A DNA stretch of 64,000 nt. It comes from Pseudomonas oryzae. Lineage in GTDB: Bacteria > Pseudomonadota > Gammaproteobacteria > Pseudomonadales > Pseudomonadaceae. Position numbers and translations under genes: made by a program. The stretch spans positions 1,779,001-1,843,000 of the forward strand of contig NZ_LT629751.1 of the NCBI RefSeq assembly GCF_900104805.1, written 5' to 3'. Every line of letters starts with the position of its first letter. Position 1 is the stretch's first letter. The notes beneath the pieces are model-generated. The model saw only the letters and a program-made list of their open reading frames with translations, was not told where the DNA came from and did no database searches. Below are positions 47,296 through 58,106 of this stretch, in pieces.

Positions 47296-48252
47296 TCAGC
47301 GCGAGGTGAGGCCCATCAGCTGGCCGATCCTGTCGAGCAGGCGCATGCTCGGCAGGCAGGCGGCGAAGGAGGATTCGGGCGTGCGCCCTTCGCGGATGGC
47401 GGCGAGGAACTCGGCGTCCTGGCGGGCGAAGCTGCTACCCTCGGGCACCGGCTGGATGATGCCCTCGTGGTCCTTCAGCTCGTCGCGGTAGGCGTGCAGG
47501 GTCGCCTCCTCGCCGATGTAGCGGTAGTGGCCTCCGAACGGGCCGCGATTGTTGAACGACAGCACCAGGCTGGCCATCACCCCGCAGCGCGAGCGCAGGC
47601 CGATGTTCATGTCCATCGGGATGCCCAGCTCGGGATGGCGCGGGCCGGCGCTGCCCCACACGTCCAGCTCGAAGTCGTCGAGCAGCCAGGCGAACAGGTC
47701 GACGCTGTGGCAGGCGTGGTGCCAGAGCAGGCAGTCGGTCCAGCTGCGCGGCTGGCCGAACATGTTGCGGTTGTCGCGGCGCAGGAAGTACGTCTCGGCC
47801 ACCAGATGCTGCAGGTGGAATTCTCCGGCGACGATGCGCCGCTTCAGCTCCACGTGCGGCGCGCTGAAGCGGCGGGTGTGGGCGACCATGCACACCTTGT
47901 CGCTCGCCTCGGCTTCAGCGCCAAGGCGCTCGGCGTCGGCGAGGTTCAGGCTCATGGGGATTTCGGCCAGCAGGTGCTTGCCGGCGGCGATGGCCGCGCT
48001 GGCCTGCGCGGCATGCAGCGGACTGGGGCTGGCGAGGATCACCGCATCGATATCGTCGCGCGCCAGACAGGCGGCATAGTCGAGCGAATGCTCCGGGATC
48101 GCCCACTGCGCGGCGAAGGCGGCGGTATCGGCGGCCACCCCACCGGCGACGCAGACCACCTCGGCGCCCGGCATCTCCCGCAAGGCGGTCATGTGGATAC
48201 CGGCGATGGCGCCCTCGCCGGCGAGCAGGATGCGGATCGGCTGGTCGTGCAT
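47296..48252 (-). CDS. Gfo/Idh/MocA-family dehydrogenase, LigC-like
   Basis: A 318-residue NAD(P)-dependent oxidoreductase. LLAGEGAIAGIHMTALRE is the nucleotide-binding segment and AGKHLLAEIPMSLNLADAE the family EKP-like block. RSWTDCLLWHHACHSVDLFA closely resembles LigC, the 4-carboxy-2-hydroxymuconate-6-semialdehyde dehydrogenase of the protocatechuate 4,5-cleavage route. No ring-opening LigAB gene is visible here, so the true substrate may differ. It follows a DMT exporter gene by 14 bp, probably one operon. Confidence 0.7.
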   Translation of the reverse strand: MHDQPIRILLAGEGAIAGIHMTALREMPGAEVVCVAGGVAADTAAFAAQWAIPEHSLDYAACLARDDIDAVILASPSPLHAAQASAAIAAGKHLLAEIPMSLNLADAERLGAEAEASDKVCMVAHTRRFSAPHVELKRRIVAGEFHLQHLVAETYFLRRDNRNMFGQPRSWTDCLLWHHACHSVDLFAWLLDDFELDVWGSAGPRHPELGIPMDMNIGLRSRCGVMASLVLSFNNRGPFGGHYRYIGEEATLHAYRDELKDHEGIIQPVPEGSSFARQDAEFLAAIREGRTPESSFAACLPSMRLLDRIGQLMGLTSR

Positions 48253-48266
48253 GGGGATCTCCGCAA

Positions 48267-49133
48267 TCAGGCGTGGCGGCGGCTCTGCAGCCAGGCGCTG
48301 CCCAGGCCGCTGAGGGCGATCACGCCCATGCCCAGCAGCGCGCCGGCGTCCGGTGCGTGGTCGAACAGCAGGAAGCCGTAGAGCACGGCGAAGAAGATCT
48401 GCAGGTAGCTGAACGGCGCCAGCAGCACCGGGGAGCTGTACTGGAAGGCCACGGTCAGCAGCATGTGCCCGGTCACCGCAATCACCCCGAGGGAGAGCAT
48501 GCCCAGCAGGTGCGGCCACTCCGGCAGGCCGCTCCAGAACAGCGGCAGCAGCAGGGTCAGGCAGGTGGCGCCGACCAGCCCGGTGACCAGGTTGGTGGTG
48601 GCGGCGCTGTCGCGGGTGCCGATGCGCCGGGTGAGCAGCTGGAACAGCGCGTAGCTGCAGGCTGAGCCCACCGGCAGCAGCATGGCCGGGGTCAGCAGGC
48701 CGCCGCCGGGACGCACGATGATCAGCACGCCGGCGAAGCCGACCGCCACCAGCAGCCACTGGGCCAGGCTGGCGCGCTCGCCGAGCATGGGGATGGCCAG
48801 CAGGATCACCAGCAGCGGGGTGAGGAAATGCACCGCGGTCGCCTCGCCGATCGGCAGGTAGCGCAGGGCGAACAGGAAGAACAGGCTGATCGACAGCAGC
48901 GACATGCCACGCAGCACCTGCAGGCCCGGGCAGTTGACCCGGAGCACGCGCAGGCCGTGGCGCGGCAGCTGCCAGGCGGCGAGCAGGCAGGTCTGCGCCA
49001 GGTAACGCACCCAGAGGATCATCAGCACGCTGTTGAAGGTGGTGAGGTATTTCGACAGGCTGTCCAGCGAGGCGAAGGCGAGCACCGCCACGCAGGTCAG
49101 CAGGATGCCCTTGAGCGGGCGGGACATGGTCAT
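48267..49133 (-). CDS. DMT superfamily (EamA) transporter
   Basis: A 288-residue protein with ten predicted membrane segments in two EamA repeats (about 10-140 and 150-285). FASLDSLSKYLTTFNSV and ATAVHFLTPLLVILLAIPML mark repeat one; SACSYALFQLLTRRIGTRDS and PFSYLQIFFAVLYGFLLFD repeat two. Small-molecule efflux or uptake is likely; the substrate is unknown. ATG 49133 is chosen, 49127 is possible. It is the first gene of the pair with the LigC-like dehydrogenase. Confidence 0.8.
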   Translation of the reverse strand: MTMSRPLKGILLTCVAVLAFASLDSLSKYLTTFNSVLMILWVRYLAQTCLLAAWQLPRHGLRVLRVNCPGLQVLRGMSLLSISLFFLFALRYLPIGEATAVHFLTPLLVILLAIPMLGERASLAQWLLVAVGFAGVLIIVRPGGGLLTPAMLLPVGSACSYALFQLLTRRIGTRDSAATTNLVTGLVGATCLTLLLPLFWSGLPEWPHLLGMLSLGVIAVTGHMLLTVAFQYSSPVLLAPFSYLQIFFAVLYGFLLFDHAPDAGALLGMGVIALSGLGSAWLQSRRHA

Positions 49134-49209
49134 CCGGAAAGGGTGTTCCTGGTCAGATAGGCAGGGAGTGCGGGGCCGGGCGGGCGTAAGGGACAGGCGC
49201 AGTGGCAAT

Positions 49210-49223
49210 GTTAACTTATTAAC
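49210..49223. promoter_or_regulatory. Palindrome GTTAACTTATTAAC upstream of the DMT transporter
   Basis: Arms GTTAA/TTAAC around CTTA in an AT-rich patch, about 80 bp upstream of the DMT gene start. Candidate operator for an unidentified regulator. Confidence 0.35.
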
Positions 49224-49256
49224 CATACCGTGCACCCGACCGCCTGGTCGATCCCT

Positions 49257-49313
49257 GCAGGGGCGAATTCATTCGCCTCCGCCGGGGTATTTTGGCGAAT
49301 GAATTCGCCCCTA
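49257..49313. repeat. REP-like palindrome, family GGGGCGAATTCATTCGCC
   Basis: GCAGGGGCGAATTC/GAATTCGCCCCTAC arms with a 15-base spacer, downstream of pcaC. Confidence 0.9.
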
Positions 49314-49333
49314 CAGGCCCGCCAGCGCAGCCA

Positions 49334-49726
49334 TCACTCCAGCGATTCGACGCCCAGCTCGTTCCACACTTCCTCGGCCAGGTGGAAGGTCGCGTTAGCC
49401 GCGGGGATGCCGCAGTAGATGGCGCTCTGCAGCAGCACTTCCTTGATCTCGTCGCGGGTCACGCCGTTGTTGCGCGCGGCGCGCAGGTGCAGCTTCAGCT
49501 CGCCCTCGCGGTTCATGCCGATCAGCATGGCGATGGTGATCAGGCTGCGGGTGTGGCGCGGCAGGCCCGGGCGGGTCCAGATGTCGCCCCAGGCGTGGCG
49601 GGTGATCATTTCCTGGAACTCGCCGTTGAACTCGGTAATGTTCTTCAGGCTGCGGTCGACGTGGGCGTCGCCGAGCACCGCGCGGCGCACCTGCATGCCG
49701 GCTTCGTAACGTTGTTTCTCGTCCAT
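49334..49726 (-). CDS. pcaC: 4-carboxymuconolactone decarboxylase
   Basis: A 130-residue, all-helical CMD-family protein of normal length. RHTRSLITIAMLIGMNREGE and RAARNNGVTRDEIKEVLLQS plus AIYCGIPAANATFHLAEEV are the family core. It decarboxylates gamma-carboxymuconolactone to beta-ketoadipate enol-lactone. It is last in the pcaIJF-B-D-C direction, 146 bp after pcaD, with a small inverted repeat in that gap, so it may have partly separate expression. Confidence 0.93.
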   Translation of the reverse strand: MDEKQRYEAGMQVRRAVLGDAHVDRSLKNITEFNGEFQEMITRHAWGDIWTRPGLPRHTRSLITIAMLIGMNREGELKLHLRAARNNGVTRDEIKEVLLQSAIYCGIPAANATFHLAEEVWNELGVESLE

Positions 49727-49872
49727 TGCTGGCTCCGTGAGAGGCTCGGCCGGCTCGCCCACGGGCGGCAGGCCTGATGATTATGGTGGCGAACCGGTGC
49801 GCGCGGCGCCCCCCACGGGAGCCTGGCGATGCTCTGCGTAGGGTGCGCCATGCGCACCAGGCATGCCGCGCG

Positions 49873-50661
49873 TTACTTCCTGAGGAACGCCAGCACCGCC
49901 TGGGTGAAGGCGTCGCCGGCCTCGACGTTGGACAGGTGCGCGGCGTGGAACTCGACCAGTTCGGCGCCCTGGATGCGCTCCTGCATGAAGCGGCCGTGCT
50001 CGGGGGTGGTCACCGCATCATGGCTGCCGCAGACGATCAGGGTCGGCGCAGTGATCGAAGCGATCTGCTCGCGGTAGTCGGCGTCGCGCACCGCGGCGCA
50101 GTTGGCGGCGTAGCCCTGCGGCGAGGTCTGCGCCAGCATGCCGACGATCGGCTCGGCCTTGGCCGGCTGGGCGGCGGCGAATTCGGCGGTGAACCAGCGG
50201 GCAATGGAGGCGTCGCGCAGGTCACGCATGGCCTGCTGACCGCCGGCCAGCACGGTATCGATGCGGGTGTTCCACACCTCGTCAGTGCCGATCTTGGCGG
50301 CGGTGTTGCACAGCACCAGCTTGTCCAGGCGCGCGCCGGCGTTGATGCCCAGCCACTGGCCGATCAGGCCGCCCATCGACAGGCCGCAGAAGGAGAAGCG
50401 CTGGATGTCCAGCGCATCGAGCAGGGCCAGCACGTCGCGGCCGAGCTGTTCGATGTTGTACGGGCCCTCGGTCACCAGCGAGGCGCCGTGGCCGCGGGTG
50501 TCGAAGCGCAGCACGCGGAACTGCTCGGCGAACGCCGGGATCTGCGCGTCCCACATGTGCAGGTCGGTGCCCAGCGAGTTGGACAGCACCAGCACCGGCG
50601 CGCCGGCCGGGCCGTCCAGTTGATAGTTCAGGGCGCCATCGGCGAGTTGCACGGTCGGCAT
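49873..50661 (-). CDS. pcaD: 3-oxoadipate enol-lactonase
   Basis: A 262-residue alpha/beta-hydrolase. LVLSNSLGTDLHMWD is the oxyanion region, CGLSMGGLIGQWLG the Ser nucleophile elbow, CGSHDAVTTPEHG the acid and AAHLSNVEAGDAF the His. It hydrolyses the enol-lactone common to the protocatechuate and catechol branches, so it serves both the pca and cat genes here. AAGGAG precedes ATG 50661; pcaB ends 10 bp upstream. Confidence 0.93.
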   Translation of the reverse strand: MPTVQLADGALNYQLDGPAGAPVLVLSNSLGTDLHMWDAQIPAFAEQFRVLRFDTRGHGASLVTEGPYNIEQLGRDVLALLDALDIQRFSFCGLSMGGLIGQWLGINAGARLDKLVLCNTAAKIGTDEVWNTRIDTVLAGGQQAMRDLRDASIARWFTAEFAAAQPAKAEPIVGMLAQTSPQGYAANCAAVRDADYREQIASITAPTLIVCGSHDAVTTPEHGRFMQERIQGAELVEFHAAHLSNVEAGDAFTQAVLAFLRK

Positions 50662-50671
50662 GGAAGACTCC

Positions 50672-52024
50672 TTAACGGTGGGTGGCGCGGTGTTCGGCCA
50701 CGGCACGGGCGACCCAGCTCTGCGCCAGGCCGAGGTAATGGGACGGATCGAGCAGGCGATCCAGTTCGGCGGCGGACAGCTCGGCGGCGACTTCGGCGTT
50801 GCCGCCGAGCACGGCGCGCAGGTGGCGACCGTCGTTGACCGCCTGACGGCAGCACTGCTCGACCAGATGGTGGGCGCGCTCGCGGCCGATGCGCTGGGCC
50901 AGGGCGATGCTCACCGCCTCGGCCAGCACCAGGCCACGGGTCAGGTCGAGGTTGTCGCGCATGCGCGCGGCGTCCACTTCCAGACCGGGCAGCAGCAGGC
51001 GGGCCTGTTGCAGCGCGCCGGACAGCAGGCAGCACAGCTCGGGCAGGGTTTCCCACTCGGCATGCCAGAGGCCGAGGCTGCGCTCGTGCTCCTGCGGCAT
51101 GGCCGCCAGCATGGTGGCCACCAGCCCCGGCGCGCGGGTGGCGGCGCCGATCAGCACGGCGGCGCCGACCGGGTTGCGCTTGTGCGGCATGGTCGAGGAA
51201 CCGCCCTTGCCCGGCGCGGACGGCTCGAACGCCTCGCCGACGTCGGTCTGCATCAGCAGGGACAGGTCGCGGCCGAGCTTGCCGAGGGTGCCGGCGAGCA
51301 GGCCGAGCCAGCCGGCGAACTCGACCAGGCGGTCGCGCTGGGTGTGCCAGGGCTGCTCGGGCAGGGTCAGCTCCAGTTCGCGGGCCAGCGCCTCGGACAC
51401 CGGCAGGGCCTGCTCGCCCAGCGCCGCCAGGGTGCCGGCGGCGCCGCCGAACTGCAGGACCAGCAGGCGCGGTTTCAATTCGGCCAGGCGCTGGCGCTGG
51501 CGGGTGAGCGCGCCGAGCAGGCCGGCCAGCTTCATGCCGAGGGTCACCGGGGTGGCGTGCTGCAGCCAGGTGCGCCCGGCCAGCGGGGTGGCGGCGTGGC
51601 GCTCGGCCTGGGCGGCGAGGTCGTCGGCCAGTTGCGCCAGCTCGCTTTCGAAGATGGCGAGGGCGGCGCGCAGTTGCAGCACCAGGCCGCTGTCCATGGC
51701 GTCCTGGCTGGTGGCGCCGAGGTGCACGTAGCGCTCGGCCTCGGCGTCGACGGCGGCGATCTGCCGGCCGAGGGCCTTGACCAGCGGGATCGCCGAGTTG
51801 CCGGCCGTGGCGATGGCGGTGGCCAGCGCCGGCACGTCGTAGAGCTCGGCGCGGCAGGCGCCGGCGATGGGCGCCACGGCGGCGGCCGGAATCAACCCGA
51901 CCGCCGCTTCGGCACGCGCCAGCGCGGCCTCGAAGTCGAGCATGCCCTGCAACCGGCCCTGGTCGCAGAACACCGCACGCATCGGCGCGCTGGTGAAGTA
52001 GGCATCGAACAGTTGGTTGCTCAA
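50672..52024 (-). CDS. pcaB: 3-carboxy-cis,cis-muconate cycloisomerase
   Basis: A 450-residue fumarase/aspartase superfamily protein. GATSQDAMDSGLVLQL is the first conserved block, TWLQHATPVTLGMKLAGLL the second, and GKGGSSTMPHKRNPVGA the superfamily signature with the catalytic-loop Ser. It lactonises carboxymuconate. The start is unusual: the family N-terminus SNQLFDAYF begins right after TTG 52024, with AGGA about ten bases upstream. The ATG at 52036 belongs to a four-codon frame whose TGA overlaps that TTG. Confidence 0.92.
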   Translation of the reverse strand: MSNQLFDAYFTSAPMRAVFCDQGRLQGMLDFEAALARAEAAVGLIPAAAVAPIAGACRAELYDVPALATAIATAGNSAIPLVKALGRQIAAVDAEAERYVHLGATSQDAMDSGLVLQLRAALAIFESELAQLADDLAAQAERHAATPLAGRTWLQHATPVTLGMKLAGLLGALTRQRQRLAELKPRLLVLQFGGAAGTLAALGEQALPVSEALARELELTLPEQPWHTQRDRLVEFAGWLGLLAGTLGKLGRDLSLLMQTDVGEAFEPSAPGKGGSSTMPHKRNPVGAAVLIGAATRAPGLVATMLAAMPQEHERSLGLWHAEWETLPELCCLLSGALQQARLLLPGLEVDAARMRDNLDLTRGLVLAEAVSIALAQRIGRERAHHLVEQCCRQAVNDGRHLRAVLGGNAEVAAELSAAELDRLLDPSHYLGLAQSWVARAVAEHRATHR

Positions 52025-52100
52025 GACGGTGTCATCCTGTGAGCGATGGGATAAGAGCAAGGTTGGCAGCGCGGCGCGGCGGGGTCCAGCGCAGCCGCAG

Positions 52101-52284
52101 GGTGGGAAACTGCCGAAGGCAGTTCCCACCATTGGCGCGGGGTGTGGTGGAAGATCGCTGAGCGAGTCTTCCACCCTACGGCACGCCCCTGCTCCGAGTC
52201 AGAGCGCAGGGTGGACAACGGCGCAGCCTTGTCCACTCTACGCCACGGCTCGATCCGCTATAGGGGCGAATTTATTCGCCCCTA
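52101..52284. repeat. Cluster of four intergenic inverted repeats between pcaB and pcaF
   Basis: GGTGGGAA...TTCCCACC at 52101-52130, GGTGGAAG...CTTCCACC at 52146-52175, GGTGGACAA...TTGTCCAC at 52210-52235 (also at 20823) and TAGGGGCGAAT-TT-ATTCGCCCCTA at 52261-52284. The last is a spacer-less relative of the REP family. Confidence 0.8.
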
Positions 52285-52316
52285 CAGACGTTTGCCACCC
52301 TACTCCGCTTTGACCG

Positions 52317-53518
<1,202 letters not shown>

Positions 53519-53522
<4 letters not shown>

Positions 53523-54301
53523 GCCTCACCTCCGACCTGGCCGCCGTGGGCGGCCGCGGTGCGGGCTTCCAGGGCGCGCAGGGCGTCGAGCTCGACGGCG
53601 GTCGGCTCCGGGGTGACGGTCACGTTGTCGGCGAAGCGGATCGCCCAGCCGGTGTTCTCGATCACCTGCTCGCGGGTCACGCCCGGGTGCAGCGCGGTGA
53701 CGATGAACTCGTTGGTGCCGGCTTCCGGCTCCATGATGCACAGGTCGGTGATGATGCCGACCGGGCCCTTGCCCGGCAGGCCGAGCTGCTGGCGATGGTC
53801 GCCGCCCTCGCCGAAGCCGACCGAGGTGATGAAGTCGAGCTTGTCGACGAAGCTGCGATGACCCTGCTTGAGGATGATCAGCACCTCTTTCGCCGAGCCG
53901 GCGATTTCCGGGGCGCCGCCGGCACCGGGCAGGCGCACCTTCGGCGAGAAGTAGTCGCCAACCACGGTGGTGTTGATGTTGCCGTACTTGTCGACCTGCG
54001 CCGCGCCGAGGAAACCGACGTCGATGCGCCCGCCCTGCAGCCAGTAGCGGAAGATCTCGCCGGTGGGCACCACGGTGTCGGCGGTCTCGGCCAGCTCGCC
54101 GTCACCGATGGACAGCGGCAGCACGCTCGGCTTGGCGCCGATCGGGCCGGATTCGTAGATCAGCACCACGTCCGGGGACGAGGTCAGGCGCGCCAGGTTG
54201 GCGGCCTTGGACGGCAGGCCGATGCCGACGAAGCATACGGCGCCGTTCTTCAGGCGGCGGGCGGCGGCCACGGTCATCATTTCGTTGGTGGTGTAGCTCA
54301 T
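53519..54301 (-). CDS. pcaJ: 3-oxoadipate CoA-transferase subunit B
   Basis: A 260-residue beta subunit. [20 protein letters not shown] contains the family ESG motif whose Glu forms the CoA thioester. [20 protein letters not shown] and [18 protein letters not shown] are standard. With PcaI it transfers CoA from succinyl-CoA to 3-oxoadipate. It overlaps both neighbours (one base with pcaI, four with pcaF), a tightly coupled operon. Confidence 0.94.
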
Positions 54302-55158
54302 CACTGGGCCTCCTGCTGCGCGGCCAGCTTGGCCTTGAATTCGGTGAAGTCGGCGGTGCCGCGGATGTAGGTGTCGATCCAGGCGGTGAAGGTGTCGCGG
54401 TTGCGCGCGATCGGATCCCAAGCCTGGTAGAAGCGGTTGTCGCGCTCGTAGTAGCCGTGGGCGTAGGACGGATGGGCGCCACCCGGCACCACGCAGACCG
54501 CGGACAGCGCCCAGGTCGGCAGCACGCAGGCGTTCATCGGCGCGTTGAGGTCGTCGACGATCTCCTCGACGGTGACGATGGCGCGCTTGGCGGCCAGCAC
54601 GGCTTCCTTCTGCACGCCGAGGATGCCCTGCACCAGCACGTTGCCCTTGCGGTCGGCCTTCTGCGCGTGGATCACGGTGACGTCCGGGCGCACGCTCGGC
54701 ACGGCGGCCAGCTGCTCGCCGGTGAACGGGCAGTTGATGAACTTGATCAGCGGGTTGACCTTGGGCAGGTCGGAGCCGGCGTAGGCGCGCAGCACGGCGA
54801 ACGGCAGGCCGGAGGCGCCGGCGACGTAGGCGTTGGCCAGGTCGGCGTGGCTGTGCTCCTCGATCTCCAGGGCGTGCGGCCACTGCTTCTCCACCGCATC
54901 GCGCAGGCGGTGCAGCGAACCGACGCCGGGGTTGCCGCCCCAGGAGAAGATCAGCTTCTTCGCGCAGCCGGAGCCGATCAGCTGGTCGTAGATCAGGTCG
55001 GGGGTCATGCGCACCAGGGTCAGCTCTTTCTTGCCCTGGCGGATGATCTCGTGACCGGCGGCGGTCGGAATCAGGTGGGTGAAGCCTTCGAGGGCGACGG
55101 TGTCGCCATCGTTGACGAAGCGCTGGACGGCTTCGCGCAGGGTGAGGATTTCGGCCAT
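54301..55158 (-). CDS. pcaI: 3-oxoadipate CoA-transferase subunit A
   Basis: A 285-residue alpha subunit. DGDTVALEGFTHLIPTAAGH, FSWGGNPGVGSLHRLRDAVE and INCPFTGEQLAAVPSVRPD are family blocks. First gene of the pcaIJF(BDC) direction, with two PcaR-type boxes about 90-120 bp upstream. The leader reads GCAGAAACAATGG at the start codon, a near-CA motif with one mismatch. Confidence 0.94.
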   Translation of the reverse strand: MAEILTLREAVQRFVNDGDTVALEGFTHLIPTAAGHEIIRQGKKELTLVRMTPDLIYDQLIGSGCAKKLIFSWGGNPGVGSLHRLRDAVEKQWPHALEIEEHSHADLANAYVAGASGLPFAVLRAYAGSDLPKVNPLIKFINCPFTGEQLAAVPSVRPDVTVIHAQKADRKGNVLVQGILGVQKEAVLAAKRAIVTVEEIVDDLNAPMNACVLPTWALSAVCVVPGGAHPSYAHGYYERDNRFYQAWDPIARNRDTFTAWIDTYIRGTADFTEFKAKLAAQQEAQ

Positions 55159-55243
55159 TGTTTCTGCTCTAGCTCGTTGACGGTGCCCGACGCTGTGGCG
55201 CCGGCCAGTGCGTCAACATTAGGACGCGGGCCGAAGCGAAACA

Positions 55244-55277
55244 ATCCGATAATCGAATCTTAGTTCGATAATCGAAC
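55244..55277 (-). promoter_or_regulatory. Two PcaR-type boxes upstream of pcaI
   Basis: ATCCGATAATCGAAT (55244-55258) and GTTCGATAATCGAAC (55263-55277) closely match the PcaR site GTTCGATAATCGCAC. The second is a near-perfect palindrome. PcaR with beta-ketoadipate activates pca genes; its gene is not in the window. Confidence 0.8.
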
Positions 55278-55312
55278 ATTAACGCATGCACGAATCCGCC
55301 GCTCGGAGCCGG

Positions 55313-55348
55313 AAAAAAATACCGCCCGTACCGAAAGGTGACGGGCGG
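55313..55348 (-). terminator. Terminator downstream of benF
   Basis: Minus-strand stem CCGCCCGT/ACGGGCGG followed by TATTTTTTT, about 145 bases after the porin stop; a REP-like palindrome lies between. Confidence 0.85.
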
Positions 55349-55407
55349 CCAAAGGGGAGGAAGGTTGCCCACCCCCACCAGCGCAGAAGTGAGGGCGGAC
55401 TCTCTCT

Positions 55408-55464
55408 GTAGAGGCGAATTCATTCGCCAGCGCGGCCCGGTCAGGCGAATGAATTCGCCCCTAC
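55408..55464. repeat. REP-like palindrome, family GGGGCGAATTCATTCGCC
   Basis: GTAGAGGCGAATTC/GAATTCGCCCCTAC arms with a 15-base spacer; one arm differs by a single base. Between benF and its terminator. Confidence 0.88.
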
Positions 55465-55491
55465 CGGGTTACGCCGGCGACACGGGAAGAC

Positions 55492-56769
55492 TCAGAACAG
55501 GGTGACGGTGTAGCTGAGGATCAGGCGGTTCTCGTCGATGTCGGTGCGGTAGTTGGAACGCGCGGTGACGTTGCGCACGCGGATGCCGAAGTTCTTCAGC
55601 GGGCCGCTCTGCACCACGTAGGCGAGGTCCAGGTCGCGCTCGAACTCCTCGCCTTCGAAGCCGCGGCCGGTGTCGACGTTGTCGCCCTCGATGTAGCGCA
55701 CGGTGGCGGTCAGGCCGGGCACGCCGAGGGCGGCGAAGTCGTAGTCGTAGCGCAGCTGCCAGGAGCGCTCGTCGGCATAGGCGAACTCGTAGGTCGGCAC
55801 CTCGTTGCCCAGCGGCGAGACGTTGGCGAACACGCGCGGGAAGGCGTCGTCGCCGTAGATGCCCTGGTAGCCGACGAGGAAGGTGTGGCCGCCGCGCTTG
55901 GCCGAGAACTGCGAGTAGAACGCCTGGTTGTCGATGTCGCCGATCAGCGCCTCGCCGTCCTCGGCGGAGTCGAAGTAGCCCAGGTTGGCGCCCAGGGTCC
56001 ACAGGCCCAGCGGCTCGCTGTGCTTGAGGCTGAAGAAGCGCTGGTTGTAGATGTCCTCGAGCTGCGCGTACCAGACCCCGACACTGGTGCGGTTCTGGTT
56101 GAACGCGTAGTCGGCACCGGCGTAGTTGAAGCGGTCCGTGCTCGCCGCCAGCTTCGGCACGTGGCCGAGCATGGCCGACATCTCGCCGTCGCCCGCCTCG
56201 TTGCGCAGGTGGCTGGAGCGCAGCTGGCCGCCCTGCAGGGTCAGGCCGGCGATCTCGGCCGAGGTGAGCGAGGCGCCCTGGTAGGTCGGCGGCAGCAGGC
56301 GAATGTCGGAGAAGGTCAGCACCGGCAGGTTGGGTTGCAGCTCGCCGACCTTCAGCTCGGTCTTCGACACGCGCACCTTGGCGGCGACGCCCAGGCGGCT
56401 GTACTCGTCGGCGGCCTCGCCATCCTGCTGCACCGGCAGCAGGCCGGTGCCGGTACGATCCGGGCTGGAGTCGAGCTTGATGCCGAGCAGGCCGATGGCG
56501 TCGACGCCGAAGCCCACGGTGCCCTGGGTGTAGCCGGACTTGTAGTTGAGGATGAAGCCCTGCGCCCATTCCTCGGCCTTGGATTTGCGCTGCGCCGCCG
56601 GCGGGCCGACGATGTCGGAGAAGTCGCGGCTGAAGTAGTAGTTGCGCGCGCTCAGGGTGGCGGTGGAGTCCTCGAAGAAGCCCCCTTCGGCTGCCAGGGT
56701 GGTCAGCGGAATGGCCATGGTGATCGCGGTGGCGAGGGCCAGACGCTGGAAGTGCGGATACTGATTCAT
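55492..56769 (-). CDS. benF: OprD-family porin, probably benzoate porin BenF
   Basis: A 425-residue OprD/OccK porin. The signal peptide ends TTLAA near residue 27; [20 protein letters not shown] opens the barrel; [18 protein letters not shown] and [20 protein letters not shown] are family blocks; it ends in the canonical Phe. Its place next to benE and the cat/ben genes indicates benzoate uptake. Its leader has AACAACAAGAG 11 bases before the ATG, a CA motif. Confidence 0.88.
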   Translation of the reverse strand: MNQYPHFQRLALATAITMAIPLTTLAAEGGFFEDSTATLSARNYYFSRDFSDIVGPPAAQRKSKAEEWAQGFILNYKSGYTQGTVGFGVDAIGLLGIKLDSSPDRTGTGLLPVQQDGEAADEYSRLGVAAKVRVSKTELKVGELQPNLPVLTFSDIRLLPPTYQGASLTSAEIAGLTLQGGQLRSSHLRNEAGDGEMSAMLGHVPKLAASTDRFNYAGADYAFNQNRTSVGVWYAQLEDIYNQRFFSLKHSEPLGLWTLGANLGYFDSAEDGEALIGDIDNQAFYSQFSAKRGGHTFLVGYQGIYGDDAFPRVFANVSPLGNEVPTYEFAYADERSWQLRYDYDFAALGVPGLTATVRYIEGDNVDTGRGFEGEEFERDLDLAYVVQSGPLKNFGIRVRNVTARSNYRTDIDENRLILSYTVTLF

Positions 56770-56779
56770 GCGGTTTCTC

Positions 56780-56787
56780 TTGTTGTT
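56780..56787 (-). promoter_or_regulatory. CA motif (Hfq/Crc type) before benF
   Basis: Minus-strand AACAACAA, ending 10 bases 5' of the benF ATG and overlapping its weak ribosome-binding site. Confidence 0.6.
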
Positions 56788-56900
56788 ATCGTTGCTGAGA
56801 GCACCCTCGCCGCCTCGCTTCTCCGGCGGGCACGCAGGCAGGGTGAGACTTACCGCCGCCCTGCCCGGCCCACGGCTGGCAAGGCGGCAATAACGGTTGG

Positions 56901-58106
56901 TCAGCGCGCCACCGGCTGGGCCGCAGGCGCAGCGACCGGTGGCCGGCGGGCGCTTATCACCCAGTGGGTGACCAGGCCGAACAGCAGCCCCCAGAAAGCC
57001 GCCGACAGACCGAGGAAGGACACCCCCGAGGCGGTGACCAGGAAGGTGAACAGCCCGGCGTCGCGCTCGGCCGGTTGCGCCGTGCTGCGCGCCAGCGCCT
57101 CGCTGATCGCGCCGAACAGGGCGAGGCCGGCCAGCGCGGCGACCAGCTCGGCCGGGAAGGCGGCGAACAGCGACACCAGGGTGGCGCCGCCGACGCCCAG
57201 CACCAGGTACAGCACGCTGCCGGCCAGCGCGGCGACATAGCGGCGACCCGGCTCCTCATGGGCCTCGCGGCCGGTGCACAGGCTGGCGGTGACCGCGGCG
57301 AGGTTGAGGCCGTGACAGCCGAACGGCGCGAGCAGCGCGCTGCCCACCGCGCTGGCACTGACGATGGGGCTGGCCGGGGTCTGGTAGCCGGCGGTGCGCA
57401 GCACCGCCATGCCCGGCATGAACTGGCCGGTGAGCGCCACCAGCACCAGCGGCAGGGCCAGGTTGAGGGTGGCGGCGAGACTGAATTCGGGGACGATCCA
57501 CTGCGGGGTGGCGAGGCCGAGCACCAGGGCGTCGGCGCGGAAGTCGCCGCCGGCGATGGTCAGCGCGGTGCCGACCAGCAGCACCATCATCACCGCGTAG
57601 CGCGGCAGCAGGCGGCGGAAGATCACGTAGGTGGCGAACATCGCCAGCACCAGCAGCGGCTTGGCCGGCAGCGAACGGAACAGCGCGGCGCCGAAGGAGA
57701 ACAGGATGCCGGCCTGCATGCCGGCGGCGATGGAGCCCGGCAGGCGGGCGATGATGCGGTCGAAGGCGCCGCTCAGGCCGATCAGCAGGAGGATCAGGCT
57801 GGCCACCAGATAGGCGCCGATTGCCTGGTTGAGGCCGATCTCGGGGAGCTGGGAGACCAGCAGCGCGGAGCCGGGGATCGACCAGGCGATCACCACCGGC
57901 ACCCGGTAGCGCAGGCTGAGCAGGATGCCGAGCACGCCGCTGCCGATGGCGATGGCCCACACCCAGGAGGACAGCGCCTCATGGGACAGATCAGCGCTTT
58001 CCGCAGCCTGGAAGATGATCACCAGCGGGCCGGCGAAGGAAATGATGGTGGCGATGCAGCCGGCGACGATGGCCGACAGCGAGAGGTCCCTGAACAGGTC
58101 TTTCAT
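56901..58106 (-). CDS. benE: Benzoate/H+ symporter BenE
   Basis: A 401-residue inner-membrane protein with about 11-12 hydrophobic segments. [40 protein letters not shown] and [20 protein letters not shown] are BenE family blocks. It imports benzoate with protons. ATG 58106 is preceded by GCGAGG at a short distance. It is between catA and benF in the same direction, separated from catA by 187 bp. Confidence 0.93.
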   Translation of the reverse strand: MKDLFRDLSLSAIVAGCIATIISFAGPLVIIFQAAESADLSHEALSSWVWAIAIGSGVLGILLSLRYRVPVVIAWSIPGSALLVSQLPEIGLNQAIGAYLVASLILLLIGLSGAFDRIIARLPGSIAAGMQAGILFSFGAALFRSLPAKPLLVLAMFATYVIFRRLLPRYAVMMVLLVGTALTIAGGDFRADALVLGLATPQWIVPEFSLAATLNLALPLVLVALTGQFMPGMAVLRTAGYQTPASPIVSASAVGSALLAPFGCHGLNLAAVTASLCTGREAHEEPGRRYVAALAGSVLYLVLGVGGATLVSLFAAFPAELVAALAGLALFGAISEALARSTAQPAERDAGLFTFLVTASGVSFLGLSAAFWGLLFGLVTHWVISARRPPVAAPAAQPVAR

